A DNA stretch of 64,000 nucleotides from CAXMST01 sp963700785. Its GTDB lineage: Bacteria; Actinomycetota; Thermoleophilia; Solirubrobacterales; 70-9. The stretch spans positions 1 to 64,000 of the forward strand of contig CAVOYZ010000011.1 of assembly GCA_963700785.1 (NCBI GenBank). The letters run 5' to 3'. The translations under genes were made by a program, and so were the position numbers. Shown here piece after piece: positions 1 to 9,961 of this stretch (position 1 is the first letter of the stretch; every line of letters starts with the position of its first letter). The notes beneath the pieces were generated by a model. That model ran no database searches, had not been told where the DNA came from, and saw only the letters and a list, made by a program, of their open reading frames with translations.

Positions 1-47
1 CTGGGCGGGCGTCACGACGCCGATTGTACGGCCGCGCCGTCCCAGGA

Positions 48-65
48 ATTTTGATCTGCCAAAAT
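48..65. promoter_or_regulatory. Probable MntR operator (18-bp palindrome)
   Basis: Perfect 6-bp inverted repeat, ATTTTG and CAAAAT, around a 6-bp centre (ATCTGC), ending 7 bases before the regulator's ATG. AT-rich palindromes of this size are typical sites for DtxR/MntR repressors. Its place directly ahead of mntR-mntH suggests autoregulation by metal-loaded MntR. Binding is inferred. Confidence 0.6.
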
Positions 66-72
66 CACAGAA

Positions 73-825
73 ATGGGTGGATCAAAAGAAGTGACCGAGA
101 GCGCCCCTCGCCGCGAGGCGCCGACGCCCGAGGGCTCTCACGGCCGCGGTCGGCGGCAGGGAGGCCAGGAGGCCGTCGAGGACTACGCGAAGGCGATCTA
201 CGCGCTCGTCGAGCACGGCGACGGTCCGGTTACGACCTCGGCGCTGGCCGGCCGCCTCGGAGTCGCCCCGGGGACCGTCACCGCGATGCTGAAGCGGCTT
301 TCGAAGCTCGGCCTGATCGACTACGAGCCCTATCGAGGTGTCGAGCTGACCGCGGCCGGCGAACGCGTCGCGCTGGAGGTGATTCGCCACCACCGCCTGA
401 TCGAGGCCTACCTGGCCGGGGCTCTCGGGATGCCCTGGGACCAGGTCCACGACGAGGCCGAGGTGCTCGAGCACTACATCAGCGAGGATCTCGAGGAGCG
501 AATGGCCGCGGCGCTGGGCCACCCCGACCGCGACCCACACGGCGACCCGATCCCCAACCGCCAGCTTCTGATCGAGGGCGAGGGGGGGCTGCCGCTGGCG
601 GGGCTGAAGCAGGGAGAGGCGGGGACCTTCACGCGCGTGAGTGACGGCGAGCCGGAGATGCTGCGCTACCTCGCCGATCGCGACATTCGGCCCGGCGTGC
701 GGCTCCGGGTCGCGGGCCATGAGCCCTTCGGCGGGCCGGTGGTCATCGTCGTCGACGACCGCGAGCACGCGATCGGCGAGGGCCTGGCGGAGCGGATGCT
801 GATCGCGACCGACGAACTCGATTGA
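73..825 (+). CDS. mntR: DtxR-family metal-dependent transcriptional regulator, Mn-type (MntR)
   Basis: Cytoplasmic repressor that senses a divalent metal and should control the mntH transporter next to it. Residues about 33-95 form the winged helix-turn-helix (ALAGRLGVAPGTVTAMLKRL). Residues 98-150 form the dimer/metal domain, and the C-terminal ~80 residues resemble the FeoA/SH3-like domain of long DtxR proteins. In the metal site the segment HDEAE-VLEH (126-134) has Glu where iron-sensing DtxR/IdeR has Cys102. Bacillus MntR also has an acidic residue there, so manganese is favoured over iron. The 250-residue length fits the DtxR/IdeR size class. A GTG at 91 with GGTGG upstream is an alternative start. 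The stop overlaps the mntH start. Confidence 0.85.
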   Translation: MGGSKEVTESAPRREAPTPEGSHGRGRRQGGQEAVEDYAKAIYALVEHGDGPVTTSALAGRLGVAPGTVTAMLKRLSKLGLIDYEPYRGVELTAAGERVALEVIRHHRLIEAYLAGALGMPWDQVHDEAEVLEHYISEDLEERMAAALGHPDRDPHGDPIPNRQLLIEGEGGLPLAGLKQGEAGTFTRVSDGEPEMLRYLADRDIRPGVRLRVAGHEPFGGPVVIVVDDREHAIGEGLAERMLIATDELD

Positions 826-2177
826 GCGGCGACCAGCGAACCCCTTCCGCGTCGGCGCCCGATCGCCCGACGGGCGAAGACGCGTCCGTCGATACCCTCG
901 AGGCGGTACTTCCCGGCGAGGCCGCCGTCGCGGAGGCCGCTCGGCGCTCGCTCGAGGGAACGGGCCGCCGCGGGCTCAAGATCTGGCCGTTTCTCGGCCC
1001 GGCTTTCGTCGCCGCCGTCGCCTACGTGGACCCCGGCAACTTCGCGACGAACATCGCCGCCGGGGCGCAGTTCGGCTATCTCCTGCTCTGGGTCGTGCTC
1101 GCCGCCAACCTGATGGCGATGGTGATCCAGACCCAGTCGGCGAAGCTCGGGATCGCCACCGGCAGGAACCTGCCCGAGCTCTGTCGCGAGCAGTTCTCGA
1201 GGCGGACATCCCGCGGCCTCTGGGTCCAGGCGGAGGTCGTCGCGATGGCCACCGACGTCGCCGAGGTGGTCGGCGCGGCGCTTGGACTCAACCTGCTGTT
1301 CGGGACTCCGCTGCTGCTCGCCGGGGTGATCGCCGGCGCCGGCGCCTTCGCGATTCTCGCGCTGCAACAACGTGGATTTCGCCGGCTCGAGGCGGTGATC
1401 GCGGCCCTCGTCGGGGTCGTGATGGCCGCGTTCGCCTTCGAGGTCACCCAGGCGAACCCCGATCCCGGCGGAATCGTGGAGGGACTTGTGATCCCGGGCT
1501 TCGACGGGACCGAGAGCATTCTGCTCGCGACCGGGATCCTCGGGGCGACGGTGATGCCCCACGTCGTGTACCTGCATTCGGCGCTGACCCAGCGGCGGAT
1601 CGTCGGCCGCAACGACGCGGAGAAGAAGCGGATTCTCGGCTTCGAGCGCGTCGACGTGATCATCGCGATGACCCTGGCCGGGCTCGTCAACATGTCGATG
1701 GTGGTCGTCGCCGCCGGCCTCTTCAACACCGAGGGGCTGACCGGGATCGACTCGATCGAGGGGGCCTTCGAGGGCCTGCGACAACTGGTCTCCGGCGAGG
1801 CGGCGACGATTTTCGGCATCGCCCTGCTCGCCTCGGGCCTCGCCTCGACCTCGGTCGGCACGATGGCGGGCCAGGTCGTGATGCAGGGGTTCATCGAGCG
1901 CTCGATCCCGCTGATGCTGCGCCGCGCGGTCACGCTGGCACCGGCGCTGCTGATCCTCGCGCTCGGGCTGCCGCCGACCGATGCCCTGATCGGCAGTCAG
2001 GTCGTGCTCTCGTTCGGGATCCCCTTCGCGCTGATTCCGCTGGTCATCATCGGCCGCCGCCGGACGGTGATGGGCTCGCTCGCCAACCCCGGCTGGCTGA
2101 CCGCGCTCACGGCGACGATCGCGGCTCTGGTGATCCTGCTCAACGCGTTCCTGCTGCAGCAGTTGATCTTCGCCTGA
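822..2177 (+). CDS. mntH: Nramp-family divalent metal transporter (MntH)
   Basis: Proton-coupled Mn2+/Fe2+ importer of the inner membrane. The two unwound metal-binding helices are clear: DPGN in the first transmembrane segment (about residue 70) and MPHVVYLHS in the sixth (about residue 245). The 451-residue length and roughly 11 hydrophobic segments fit the family. The start is a TTG that overlaps the mntR stop (TTGA), so the two genes are translationally coupled and share the palindrome at 48-65. The hydrophilic N-terminus of about 50 residues is longer than in most MntH proteins. Function is well supported; Mn preference is inferred from the regulator. Confidence 0.92.
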   Translation: MSGDQRTPSASAPDRPTGEDASVDTLEAVLPGEAAVAEAARRSLEGTGRRGLKIWPFLGPAFVAAVAYVDPGNFATNIAAGAQFGYLLLWVVLAANLMAMVIQTQSAKLGIATGRNLPELCREQFSRRTSRGLWVQAEVVAMATDVAEVVGAALGLNLLFGTPLLLAGVIAGAGAFAILALQQRGFRRLEAVIAALVGVVMAAFAFEVTQANPDPGGIVEGLVIPGFDGTESILLATGILGATVMPHVVYLHSALTQRRIVGRNDAEKKRILGFERVDVIIAMTLAGLVNMSMVVVAAGLFNTEGLTGIDSIEGAFEGLRQLVSGEAATIFGIALLASGLASTSVGTMAGQVVMQGFIERSIPLMLRRAVTLAPALLILALGLPPTDALIGSQVVLSFGIPFALIPLVIIGRRRTVMGSLANPGWLTALTATIAALVILLNAFLLQQLIFA

Positions 2178-2205
2178 GCGGCCGCGGCGCCGCAGCGACG
2201 CGGGA

Positions 2206-2211
2206 TAAGCT
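2206..2211 (+). promoter_or_regulatory. -10 box TAAGCT, leaderless type
   Basis: TAAGCT lies 7 nt before the ATG at 2219, with no Shine-Dalgarno sequence between. It fits the TAnnnT plus 6-9 nt pattern seen ahead of many genes in this window. Confidence 0.5.
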
Positions 2212-2218
2212 TCGCCGG

Positions 2219-2581
2219 ATGGCACTCGCCGCGGCATTCAAGGAGATCGTCGACGCGCTCCCGGCAGACTGGACCGACATGGAGCTCGACCTGAGGCTCG
2301 CCGACGAGGATCGCTACATCGACGCATCGGTCCCGATGACCCAGGTCAACGCCCAGCCCTACTCGGAGGCTGACTGGCACTTCCGGATCAACGTCGCCCA
2401 CCGCTTCGGGCACGGCGCGTCGGCAGAGACCGTTACCTGGGTCCTCGACATGCTCGACCGGCAGGGGATCGAGGGCGAGCTGGTCGTCTCCGGCCTGCAC
2501 GAGGGGCGGGCCGAGGTCGTGCAGATGTGGGGCCGGCCCGAGAGCGTGCGGCAGGAGTTCCGCAGCCGCCGCAGCCTGTAG
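2219..2581 (+). CDS. Conserved hypothetical protein, 120 aa
   Basis: I do not recognise a family. The product is a soluble, acidic 120-residue protein with no signal peptide or membrane segment. It has a mixed alpha/beta look: an amphipathic N-terminal helix (AAFKEIVDALPADW), strand-like stretches, and the segment YSEADWHFRINVAHRFGHG near residue 50-68. Codon use matches its neighbours, so it is a real gene. It starts 41 bases after mntH behind its own TAAGCT box and is followed 8 bases later by another small gene, so these two may form a unit. Confidence 0.6.
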   Translation: MALAAAFKEIVDALPADWTDMELDLRLADEDRYIDASVPMTQVNAQPYSEADWHFRINVAHRFGHGASAETVTWVLDMLDRQGIEGELVVSGLHEGRAEVVQMWGRPESVRQEFRSRRSL

Positions 2582-2589
2582 GCGCCCCG

Positions 2590-2898
2590 ATGGCCCGGGT
2601 TCAGGTCCTGGTCACCGACCTGATGCTGTCGAGCAAGGTCACCGAGACGCTGGCGACGGCCGGTCACGAGCTGTTCGGCGGCCCGGACCCCGATCCGGCG
2701 GCCGAGCTGATCGTTGCCGACCTCGACGCGGTGGATGCGGCGGTGGTGGCAGGGGCCGGTCCCCCGACCCTGGGCTTCTACCAGCACACCGACGTCGAGA
2801 CGCGGCGCCGGGCAGAGGCCGCTGGATTCGACCTCGTCGTTCCGCGCAGCCGCATGGCCCGGGAGCTGCCGGAGCTGGTCGCCGGCCTGCTCGGTTGA
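2590..2898 (+). CDS. Small protein with a receiver-like fold, function unknown
   Basis: 102 residues starting at ATG 2590. The alternation VQVLVTD, AELIVADLD, PPTLGFYQHTD, GFDLVVPRSRMARELPELV resembles the beta/alpha pattern of response-regulator receiver domains. The final arginine-rich helix is like that seen in atypical receivers. A phosphoacceptor Asp cannot be assigned with confidence. It follows the preceding small gene by 8 bases and is convergent with the lipoprotein gene on the other strand. The receiver-fold reading is an inference from the pattern only. Confidence 0.5.
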   Translation: MARVQVLVTDLMLSSKVTETLATAGHELFGGPDPDPAAELIVADLDAVDAAVVAGAGPPTLGFYQHTDVETRRRAEAAGFDLVVPRSRMARELPELVAGLLG

Positions 2899-2926
2899 GC
2901 CGTCGGGCTTCGCCAGCGCCCGGACC

Positions 2927-3913
2927 CTAGTCGCCGGCAACTCCGAGGTCGAAGGCCTGAGCGACGTCGGGCAGCGACTCGACGATGCCGTGCTCGAGGT
3001 CCCACTGCGCCCACCGGGCGAGGGTCCCGAGGTCGAGGGCCCGCGAACGGCCGAGCGCGGGGAGAACGGCCTCGAGCTGCGCCCGCTGCTGAGGTTCGCT
3101 CAGCTCCGGGACGGCCGTGAGCAGATCGCTCAGCGCCGAGTCCGGGTCCTCGGCGGTGAGCCGGTAGCCGTCGGCGATCGCGTCGACGGCGGCCGTGATC
3201 TGCGGGCGGCCCTCCTCGAGCAGCTCCGGCGTGGTGACCAGGACCAGCTCGGGGTAGCTCGGCGCACCGAAGTCGTCGACCCGCAGCTCGGCGGTCGGCA
3301 GCCGCGCCGCGAGCGTCACGCCCTCCGCGTTCCAGAACGCGGTCGCGGCGTCGATCTTGCCGGCCAGCAGCGCCGGGACCGCGTCGAAGCCGATCGTCAC
3401 CGTGTCGACGTCGGCGAGACTGAGGCCGCCGCTCTCGAGCACCGAGCCGAGCACCGCGTCGTCGGAGGGCAGGCCGGTGATCCCGATCCGCGCGCCCGCC
3501 AGGTCGGCGGGTCTGGATACGCGGGCGGAGTCGGCGGCGATCACGGCGGCCAGCGGCCGCTGGACGATCGCCGCGATCCCGACCAGATCGGCTCCGCGCT
3601 CGCGCGCGATCGCGAGGTCGTGGATGTCCATGACCGCCAGCTCGGCGCGGTCCGAGCGCAGCAGCCGCGGCGCGTCGGTCGACGCACCGGGCTCGCGGAT
3701 CGTGAGGTCGAGCCCCCGCTCGGAGAACAGCCCGCGCTGATCGGCGACGTAGATGCCGGTATGAACGGCGTTGGGCTGGAAGTCGAGAACGAGATCGATC
3801 GCGGCCGCCGGCGCGCCTCCAGCTGAGGCGTCCGGTTCAGCACCGTCGCCGCCGCAGGCCACGAGGGCGAGCGAGGCGAGGACGGCCGCCAGCGACGCGA
3901 CGATCGAACTCAT
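2927..3913 (-). CDS. ABC transporter substrate-binding lipoprotein, NMT1/THI5-like
   Basis: Predicted membrane-anchored solute-binding protein. The N-terminus is a lipoprotein signal with lipobox LVAC, cleaved before Cys20. The mature protein opens with a strand LDFQPNAVHTGIYVA, close to the LDW-PN-HTG-Y motif of THI5/ThiY-type proteins. These bind thiamine-pyrimidine precursors or related heterocycles. The two-lobed fold typical of NMT1/SsuA proteins is suggested by FDAVPALLAGKIDAATAFWNAEG near residue 180-200. The length, 328 residues, is normal. AGGA sits ahead of the ATG and TACATT lies further upstream. No permease or ATPase gene is adjacent, so its transport partners must be elsewhere. 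The substrate is not certain. Confidence 0.8.
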   Translation of the reverse strand: MSSIVASLAAVLASLALVACGGDGAEPDASAGGAPAAAIDLVLDFQPNAVHTGIYVADQRGLFSERGLDLTIREPGASTDAPRLLRSDRAELAVMDIHDLAIARERGADLVGIAAIVQRPLAAVIAADSARVSRPADLAGARIGITGLPSDDAVLGSVLESGGLSLADVDTVTIGFDAVPALLAGKIDAATAFWNAEGVTLAARLPTAELRVDDFGAPSYPELVLVTTPELLEEGRPQITAAVDAIADGYRLTAEDPDSALSDLLTAVPELSEPQQRAQLEAVLPALGRSRALDLGTLARWAQWDLEHGIVESLPDVAQAFDLGVAGD

Positions 3914-4033
3914 TCCTGTGGGTCAAATGTAGAGCAGGCATGGGCCGCTGTGACGCCGGGTTTCTCGTCTACACTGCCGCCGCGTGCGTCCCGCGACCCG
4001 CGGGGCCGGACACCCAACAGGAGGTTGAGCAAC

Positions 4034-4780
4034 GTGCAGGATCGAGGACTGGCTGCCTACATCGCAGAGCTGGTCGGAACTTTCTTCCTGGTCTTCGTGA
4101 TCGGGACAGTCGTCAGTCTCTACCTCGCCGCCGGGGGGCAGGCCCAGTTCGGGTCCGACTTCGCGGTGATCGGCCTCGTTCAGGGCCTCGTGCTGTTTCT
4201 GCTCGTGATCGCGTTCTCCGGCGTCAGTGGCGGCCACTTCAACCCCGCCGTGACCACCGCCGCCGTGCTGATGAAGCGGATCAGCTCGGTCGATGCTGTC
4301 GTCTACGTACTCGCCCAGCTCTCAGGCGCCGTGCTCGGGGCCCTGCTGGTCAAGGGCCTGCTCAAGGACGAGGGTCTTGCCGCCAACTACGGCGCGCCCG
4401 ACGTCAGCCCCCTGCTTGCGAGCGACTTCGCGGGCATGGTCGTCGAGGGTCTCGGTGCGCTGATGCTGGTGCTCGCCTACGTTGCCGTGGCGATGAACCG
4501 GCGCGCCCGGCGCGAGTGGGGGCCGTTGACGATCGGCCTCACCTTCGCCTTCCTGGTCATGGTCTTCGGGCCGCTCACGGGCGGCTCGTTCAACCCCGCG
4601 CGCTGGTTCGGTCCGGCGCTGATCAGCGAGGAGTGGGGTGGCGTCTGGCCGTATATCGTCGGCCCGCTGCTCGGCGCCGTCCTCGCCGTGGGCCTGTACC
4701 GGTTCGTGATCGAGGCCGGCGAGCCGGAGAGCGAGCCCGAGAAGCTCGTCCGGCAGCTGACCGCCGCCGCGGCGAACTGA
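4034..4780 (+). CDS. Aquaporin / MIP-family channel
   Basis: Water or small-solute channel of the major intrinsic protein family. Both half-helix motifs are present, FNPAVT and FNPARW, in two repeat halves that are each mostly hydrophobic (six membrane spans plus two re-entrant loops). The start is taken as the GTG at 4034 because CAGGAGGT sits 8 bases before it. The frame is open further upstream, but that part is Arg/Pro-rich and non-conserved. This gives 248 residues, the usual size. Whether it carries water or glycerol cannot be told from the sequence alone. It is followed by a strong hairpin terminator and is divergent from the THI5-like lipoprotein. Confidence 0.88.
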   Translation: MQDRGLAAYIAELVGTFFLVFVIGTVVSLYLAAGGQAQFGSDFAVIGLVQGLVLFLLVIAFSGVSGGHFNPAVTTAAVLMKRISSVDAVVYVLAQLSGAVLGALLVKGLLKDEGLAANYGAPDVSPLLASDFAGMVVEGLGALMLVLAYVAVAMNRRARREWGPLTIGLTFAFLVMVFGPLTGGSFNPARWFGPALISEEWGGVWPYIVGPLLGAVLAVGLYRFVIEAGEPESEPEKLVRQLTAAAAN

Positions 4781-4784
4781 CTCC

Positions 4785-4813
4785 CGACGGGGCGCCTGGC
4801 CGGCGCCCCGTCG
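4785..4813 (+). terminator. Hairpin terminator after the aquaporin gene
   Basis: A perfect 12-bp stem (CGACGGGGCGCC / GGCGCCCCGTCG) with a 5-base loop starts 4 bases after the stop codon. There is no T-run, as is common in high-G+C actinobacteria. Confidence 0.75.
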
Positions 4814-4836
4814 TCGTTCCGGGGTCGGCGGGCTCA

Positions 4837-4842
4837 TATGCT
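4837..4842 (+). promoter_or_regulatory. -10 box TATGCT of fbiC
   Basis: TATGCT is 7 nt before the ATG at 4850. The other possible ATG, at 4838, lies inside this box. That supports 4850 as the true, leaderless start. Confidence 0.55.
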
Positions 4843-4849
4843 TGGGGCG

Positions 4850-7075
<2,226 letters not shown>

Positions 7076-7176
7076 GCGGCGACCACGTCGGCGCTCGAGC
7101 GCGGCGATTGCGGCCTCGGCATCCGGCTAGGGTTCAGCGCTGCAGCCGGGGCGCCGGCGGAAAGAGAGGAGCGGTG

Positions 7177-7575
7177 ATGGCTGACTACACGGTGAAGCGA
7201 CTCGAGGACTTCGAGGCCGTCTTCGGAGGCGGCTTCTTCCGCGTCCGCGCCGGGCTCGGCGTCACCTCGTTCGGGCTCGCGGTGATGGAGTTCCCGGCCA
7301 ATTTCGAGAACTACCCGGAGCACACCCAGGAGCACGACTCCCAGGAGGAGGTCTACACGGTGCTCGAGGGCCGGGCGCTGCTCGAGGTCGGCGGCGATAC
7401 GGTCGAGCTGGTCCCGGGTGTCTGGGCGCGGGTCGGTGCGGCCGAGCGCCGGACCCTGAGGACGGAGGATCAGCCCGCGCGGGTGCTGGCGATCGGCGGG
7501 ATACCGGGCGAGCCCTACGAGGCGCCGGACTTCACCGAGGAGGGTGCGCCGGATCCCCTCGGAAGCAAGTTCTGA
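7177..7575 (+). CDS. Small cupin-domain protein
   Basis: Single-domain cupin of 132 residues. The first cupin motif is clear: EHTQEHDSQEEVYTVLEG near residues 48-65 holds two His and a Glu that would bind a metal. The second motif region (VELVPGVWARVGAAERRTL) lacks the usual His, so the metal site may be incomplete. A good ribosome site (AGAGAGGAG) precedes ATG 7177. It lies about 100 bases after fbiC on the same strand and ends tail-to-tail with cofE. An F420-related role is possible but not shown by the sequence. Confidence 0.75.
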   Translation: MADYTVKRLEDFEAVFGGGFFRVRAGLGVTSFGLAVMEFPANFENYPEHTQEHDSQEEVYTVLEGRALLEVGGDTVELVPGVWARVGAAERRTLRTEDQPARVLAIGGIPGEPYEAPDFTEEGAPDPLGSKF

Positions 7576-7586
7576 GGCCGCCTCAG
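7572..7586. terminator. Short palindrome between convergent cupin and cofE genes
   Basis: CTGAGG-CCG-CCTCAG forms a 6-bp stem that contains both stop codons. It could act as a weak bidirectional terminator. Confidence 0.35.
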
Positions 7587-8329
7587 CGAAACAGGTCCTC
7601 GGTCGCCGCGCGCTGCAGGGCCGCGGCCCCGGGCCCGTCTGCGCCGACCTCGATCGCGAGGCCGCGGGCGATGACGACCGGGGTCCCCGCGACCTTGTCG
7701 CGGGCGAGATCCGCAGCCGCGGCGATCTGATCGGCGACGGCGATCGAGGTTGCGGTCAGCGGGCGGCCGTGGCTGTCGTGGCGGCCCCGCCAGTCGTCCA
7801 GCGGCTCGATCCCGGCGCAGCCGATCGCCACCTCGCTCTGTCCGATCCGCCAGGGTCGCCCGAAGCTGTCGGTGACCAGCACCGCGATCGAGGCGCCGCT
7901 GAGCTCCGAGAGCGCCGCCCGGACCTGCCGTGCGGAGCGGTCGGGGTTCGCGGGCAGCAGGGCCACGTTGCGCTCGCCGGGAACGTTTGAGGCGTCGATG
8001 CCGGCGTTCGCGCAGATCAGTCCGCACCGGGTCTCGGTGATCAGCACGCCGCCCTCGGCCCGCACGACCCTGGTGCTCTCGGCCAGCGCCAGCTCGACGA
8101 TCGCGGGGTCCTTGCCGAGCTTCGCCGCCAGCGCGACCGACTTCGCGGAGGGCCGCACCGCGTCCAGGTCCCTGATCCTGCCCTCCGCCTTCGAGACGAT
8201 CTTCTGCGAGATGCAGACGACATCGCCGCTCTGCAGCCGGCACCGCTCGGCGATCAGCTCCGCGATCGGGCTGCCCTCCTCGACCTCGCCGATGCCCAAG
8301 ACCGGGATCAGCGCGGGCCCGCGGCTCAC
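7583..8329 (-). CDS. cofE: Coenzyme F420-0:L-glutamate ligase (CofE, single domain)
   Basis: Adds glutamate residues to F420-0 with GTP in the last steps of F420 synthesis. The conserved features of the family are present: the opening PVLGIGEVEEG, VVCISQKIVSKAEGR near residue 35-50, and LVTDSFGRPWRIGQ plus AIGCAGIEPLDDWRG near 140-170. It is 248 residues, so it matches archaeal CofE and the N-terminal half of mycobacterial FbiB. The C-terminal nitroreductase-like domain of FbiB is absent. It starts with GTG and overlaps the cofC stop by 4 bases (GTGA), so translation is coupled. Confidence 0.93.
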   Translation of the reverse strand: MSRGPALIPVLGIGEVEEGSPIAELIAERCRLQSGDVVCISQKIVSKAEGRIRDLDAVRPSAKSVALAAKLGKDPAIVELALAESTRVVRAEGGVLITETRCGLICANAGIDASNVPGERNVALLPANPDRSARQVRAALSELSGASIAVLVTDSFGRPWRIGQSEVAIGCAGIEPLDDWRGRHDSHGRPLTATSIAVADQIAAAADLARDKVAGTPVVIARGLAIEVGADGPGAAALQRAATEDLFR

Positions 8330-8997
8330 GCGCCACCGGCGGCCGGCACGGTCGCGATCCTGCGCAGGGCCCCGGCCGTCGCGGAGCCGGTGAGCGCCCC
8401 TGACTCGAGCGCGACCAGCAGCTCGGAGAGGTCGCCCGCTGTGTCGAGGTCGAGCGCCAGCGAGCGCAGCTCGACGACCGCGCCCGAGGCGCCGGACTCC
8501 GCGGCGAGGCGAAGATGGCGCTCGCGGCTGCCCGGGCCGAACGCGGGCTCGATCAGCTCGGGTGGCCGGAGCAGCAGCCCGTTGGTGCCGCTGCCGTGCC
8601 GGTCGGGGATCACCACGACCGATCGATCGCCGAGCCCGGCGATCGCCGCGTCCAGCTCGAGCGGGTCGAGCAGCGGGCAGTCTCCGGGCAGCAGCGCCAC
8701 GCACTCCACTCCCGCGGCGCGCGCCGCCTCGACCCCGATTGCCGCCGCCTCGGAGTGGCCGCTGTCGGTCGCGTCGTCGAGCAGCGTCAGATCGAGCCGC
8801 CCGGCGAGCGCGGCCACCTGGGGCTCGCCGCTGACGACGATCACCCGCTCGAGCAGCTTCGAGCGCTGCAGGGCGGCGAGCACGTCGGCGATCATCGCCT
8901 CGCTGAGCGCGGCCCGGTCGCCCGGACCGAGCGCGTCGGAGAGCCGCTGCTTGGCGGCGCCGAACCGCTTGACTGGCAGGATCGCCGCTGCCCGCAT
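8326..8997 (-). CDS. cofC: 2-phospholactate / phosphoenolpyruvate guanylyltransferase (CofC/FbiD)
   Basis: Activates 2-phospholactate or phosphoenolpyruvate with GTP to give the donor used by CofD. A nucleotidyltransferase fold is indicated by the N-terminal AAILPVKRFGAAKQRLS, the acidic ALLPGDCPLLDP near residue 100, and PDRHGSGTNGLLL, a family hallmark. ATG 8997 is chosen because the conserved part begins there and a TAGCAT box lies 8 nt upstream. It sits between cofD and cofE and overlaps cofE. Which three-carbon acid it uses cannot be read from the sequence. Confidence 0.92.
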   Translation of the reverse strand: MRAAAILPVKRFGAAKQRLSDALGPGDRAALSEAMIADVLAALQRSKLLERVIVVSGEPQVAALAGRLDLTLLDDATDSGHSEAAAIGVEAARAAGVECVALLPGDCPLLDPLELDAAIAGLGDRSVVVIPDRHGSGTNGLLLRPPELIEPAFGPGSRERHLRLAAESGASGAVVELRSLALDLDTAGDLSELLVALESGALTGSATAGALRRIATVPAAGGA

Positions 8998-9005
8998 CGG
9001 TTCGA

Positions 9006-9011
9006 ATGCTA
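9006..9011 (-). promoter_or_regulatory. -10 box TAGCAT before cofC
   Basis: On the minus strand TAGCAT ends 8 nt before the cofC ATG, inside the short gap after cofD. An internal promoter for cofC-cofE is possible. Confidence 0.4.
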
Positions 9012-9016
9012 CGGGC

Positions 9017-9961
9017 TCAGCCCGGGGGCGCCGAGACCAGGGAGTTGCAGAAGCGGAGCGTCTCGGCGGCGACACGCCTGCGTGCTTCGGGACCGTCCAT
9101 CAGCGTGTCGGTGACCGCCGCCGCGACGCCCTCGGGGGGTGGGTCCGGGTCGGCGGCATCGACGACGAGCCCATCGATCAGGCCTCGATACGCGTTCAGC
9201 ACGCCGCTGGCCGACGGCTGCTCGCCGATCGCCCGCATGAACTTGTCGGTCGGTCCCTTGACGACCTCGCCGGCGACATATGGGCTGACCGCGACGACCG
9301 GCGCCCGAGCTTCCCTGAGTAGCTCGCGCATCCCCGGGAGGGCCAGGATCGGGCCGATCGAGATCACCGGGTTCGAGGGCCCGATCACGATCGCCTCAGC
9401 CTCGCTCACCGCCTCGCGGACCTCGGCGCTCGGTGCGGCCGCCTCGATTCCGGCGAACTCGACCGCCTCGATCTCGGGCTCGGCCCGCTCGCGGACGAGG
9501 TACTCCTGAAGGCCGCGCCAGCCACTGCCCGCAATCCTGACCCGGGTGCGGACCGGCTGATCGCACATCGGCAGCACCCGCGCCCGAAGCCCGAGCCCGG
9601 CGCCGATCTCGAGTTGGGCCGCCGTCGGGCTGGCGCCGGCGTCGATCAGCGCCCGCCTGCGCAGGCAGGTCGCCAGATCGCGGTCGCTGAGGCCGAACCA
9701 GTCCGGGGCGCCGAGCCGGACCAGCCGCTCGAATACGGTGAACGAGTCGTCCTTGATTCCCCAGCCACGCTCCGGATCGATCTCGCCGCTGAGCCAGTAG
9801 CTGCAGAGGTCGGGATCGGGCGAGACGTGGACGCCGAGGGCCTCGACGTCGTCGCCCGTGTTGGCGATCACCGTCAGATCCGCGCCCAGCTCCTCCTGGG
9901 CCCCCGCGGCCAGCTTCGCGCCGCCGGTCCCGCCGGCGAGCACGACGGCCCTCAGTCCCAA
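9017..9961 (-). CDS. cofD: Phosphoenolpyruvate / 2-phospholactate transferase (CofD/FbiA)
   Basis: Transfers the phospho-acid from the GDP-linked donor to FO, giving F420-0 or dehydro-F420-0. The N-terminus has the nucleotide-binding motif LAGGTGGAKLA followed by VIANTGDDVEALGVHVSPD. Further family signatures are WGIKDDSFTVFERL, VIGPSNPVISIGPILALPG near residue 195, and VKGPTDKFMRAIG. The 314-residue length is typical. The start is probably the TTG at 9961, which overlaps the npdG stop by 10 bases. A downstream CTG is less likely. Confidence 0.93.
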   Translation of the reverse strand: MGLRAVVLAGGTGGAKLAAGAQEELGADLTVIANTGDDVEALGVHVSPDPDLCSYWLSGEIDPERGWGIKDDSFTVFERLVRLGAPDWFGLSDRDLATCLRRRALIDAGASPTAAQLEIGAGLGLRARVLPMCDQPVRTRVRIAGSGWRGLQEYLVRERAEPEIEAVEFAGIEAAAPSAEVREAVSEAEAIVIGPSNPVISIGPILALPGMRELLREARAPVVAVSPYVAGEVVKGPTDKFMRAIGEQPSASGVLNAYRGLIDGLVVDAADPDPPPEGVAAAVTDTLMDGPEARRRVAAETLRFCNSLVSAPPG

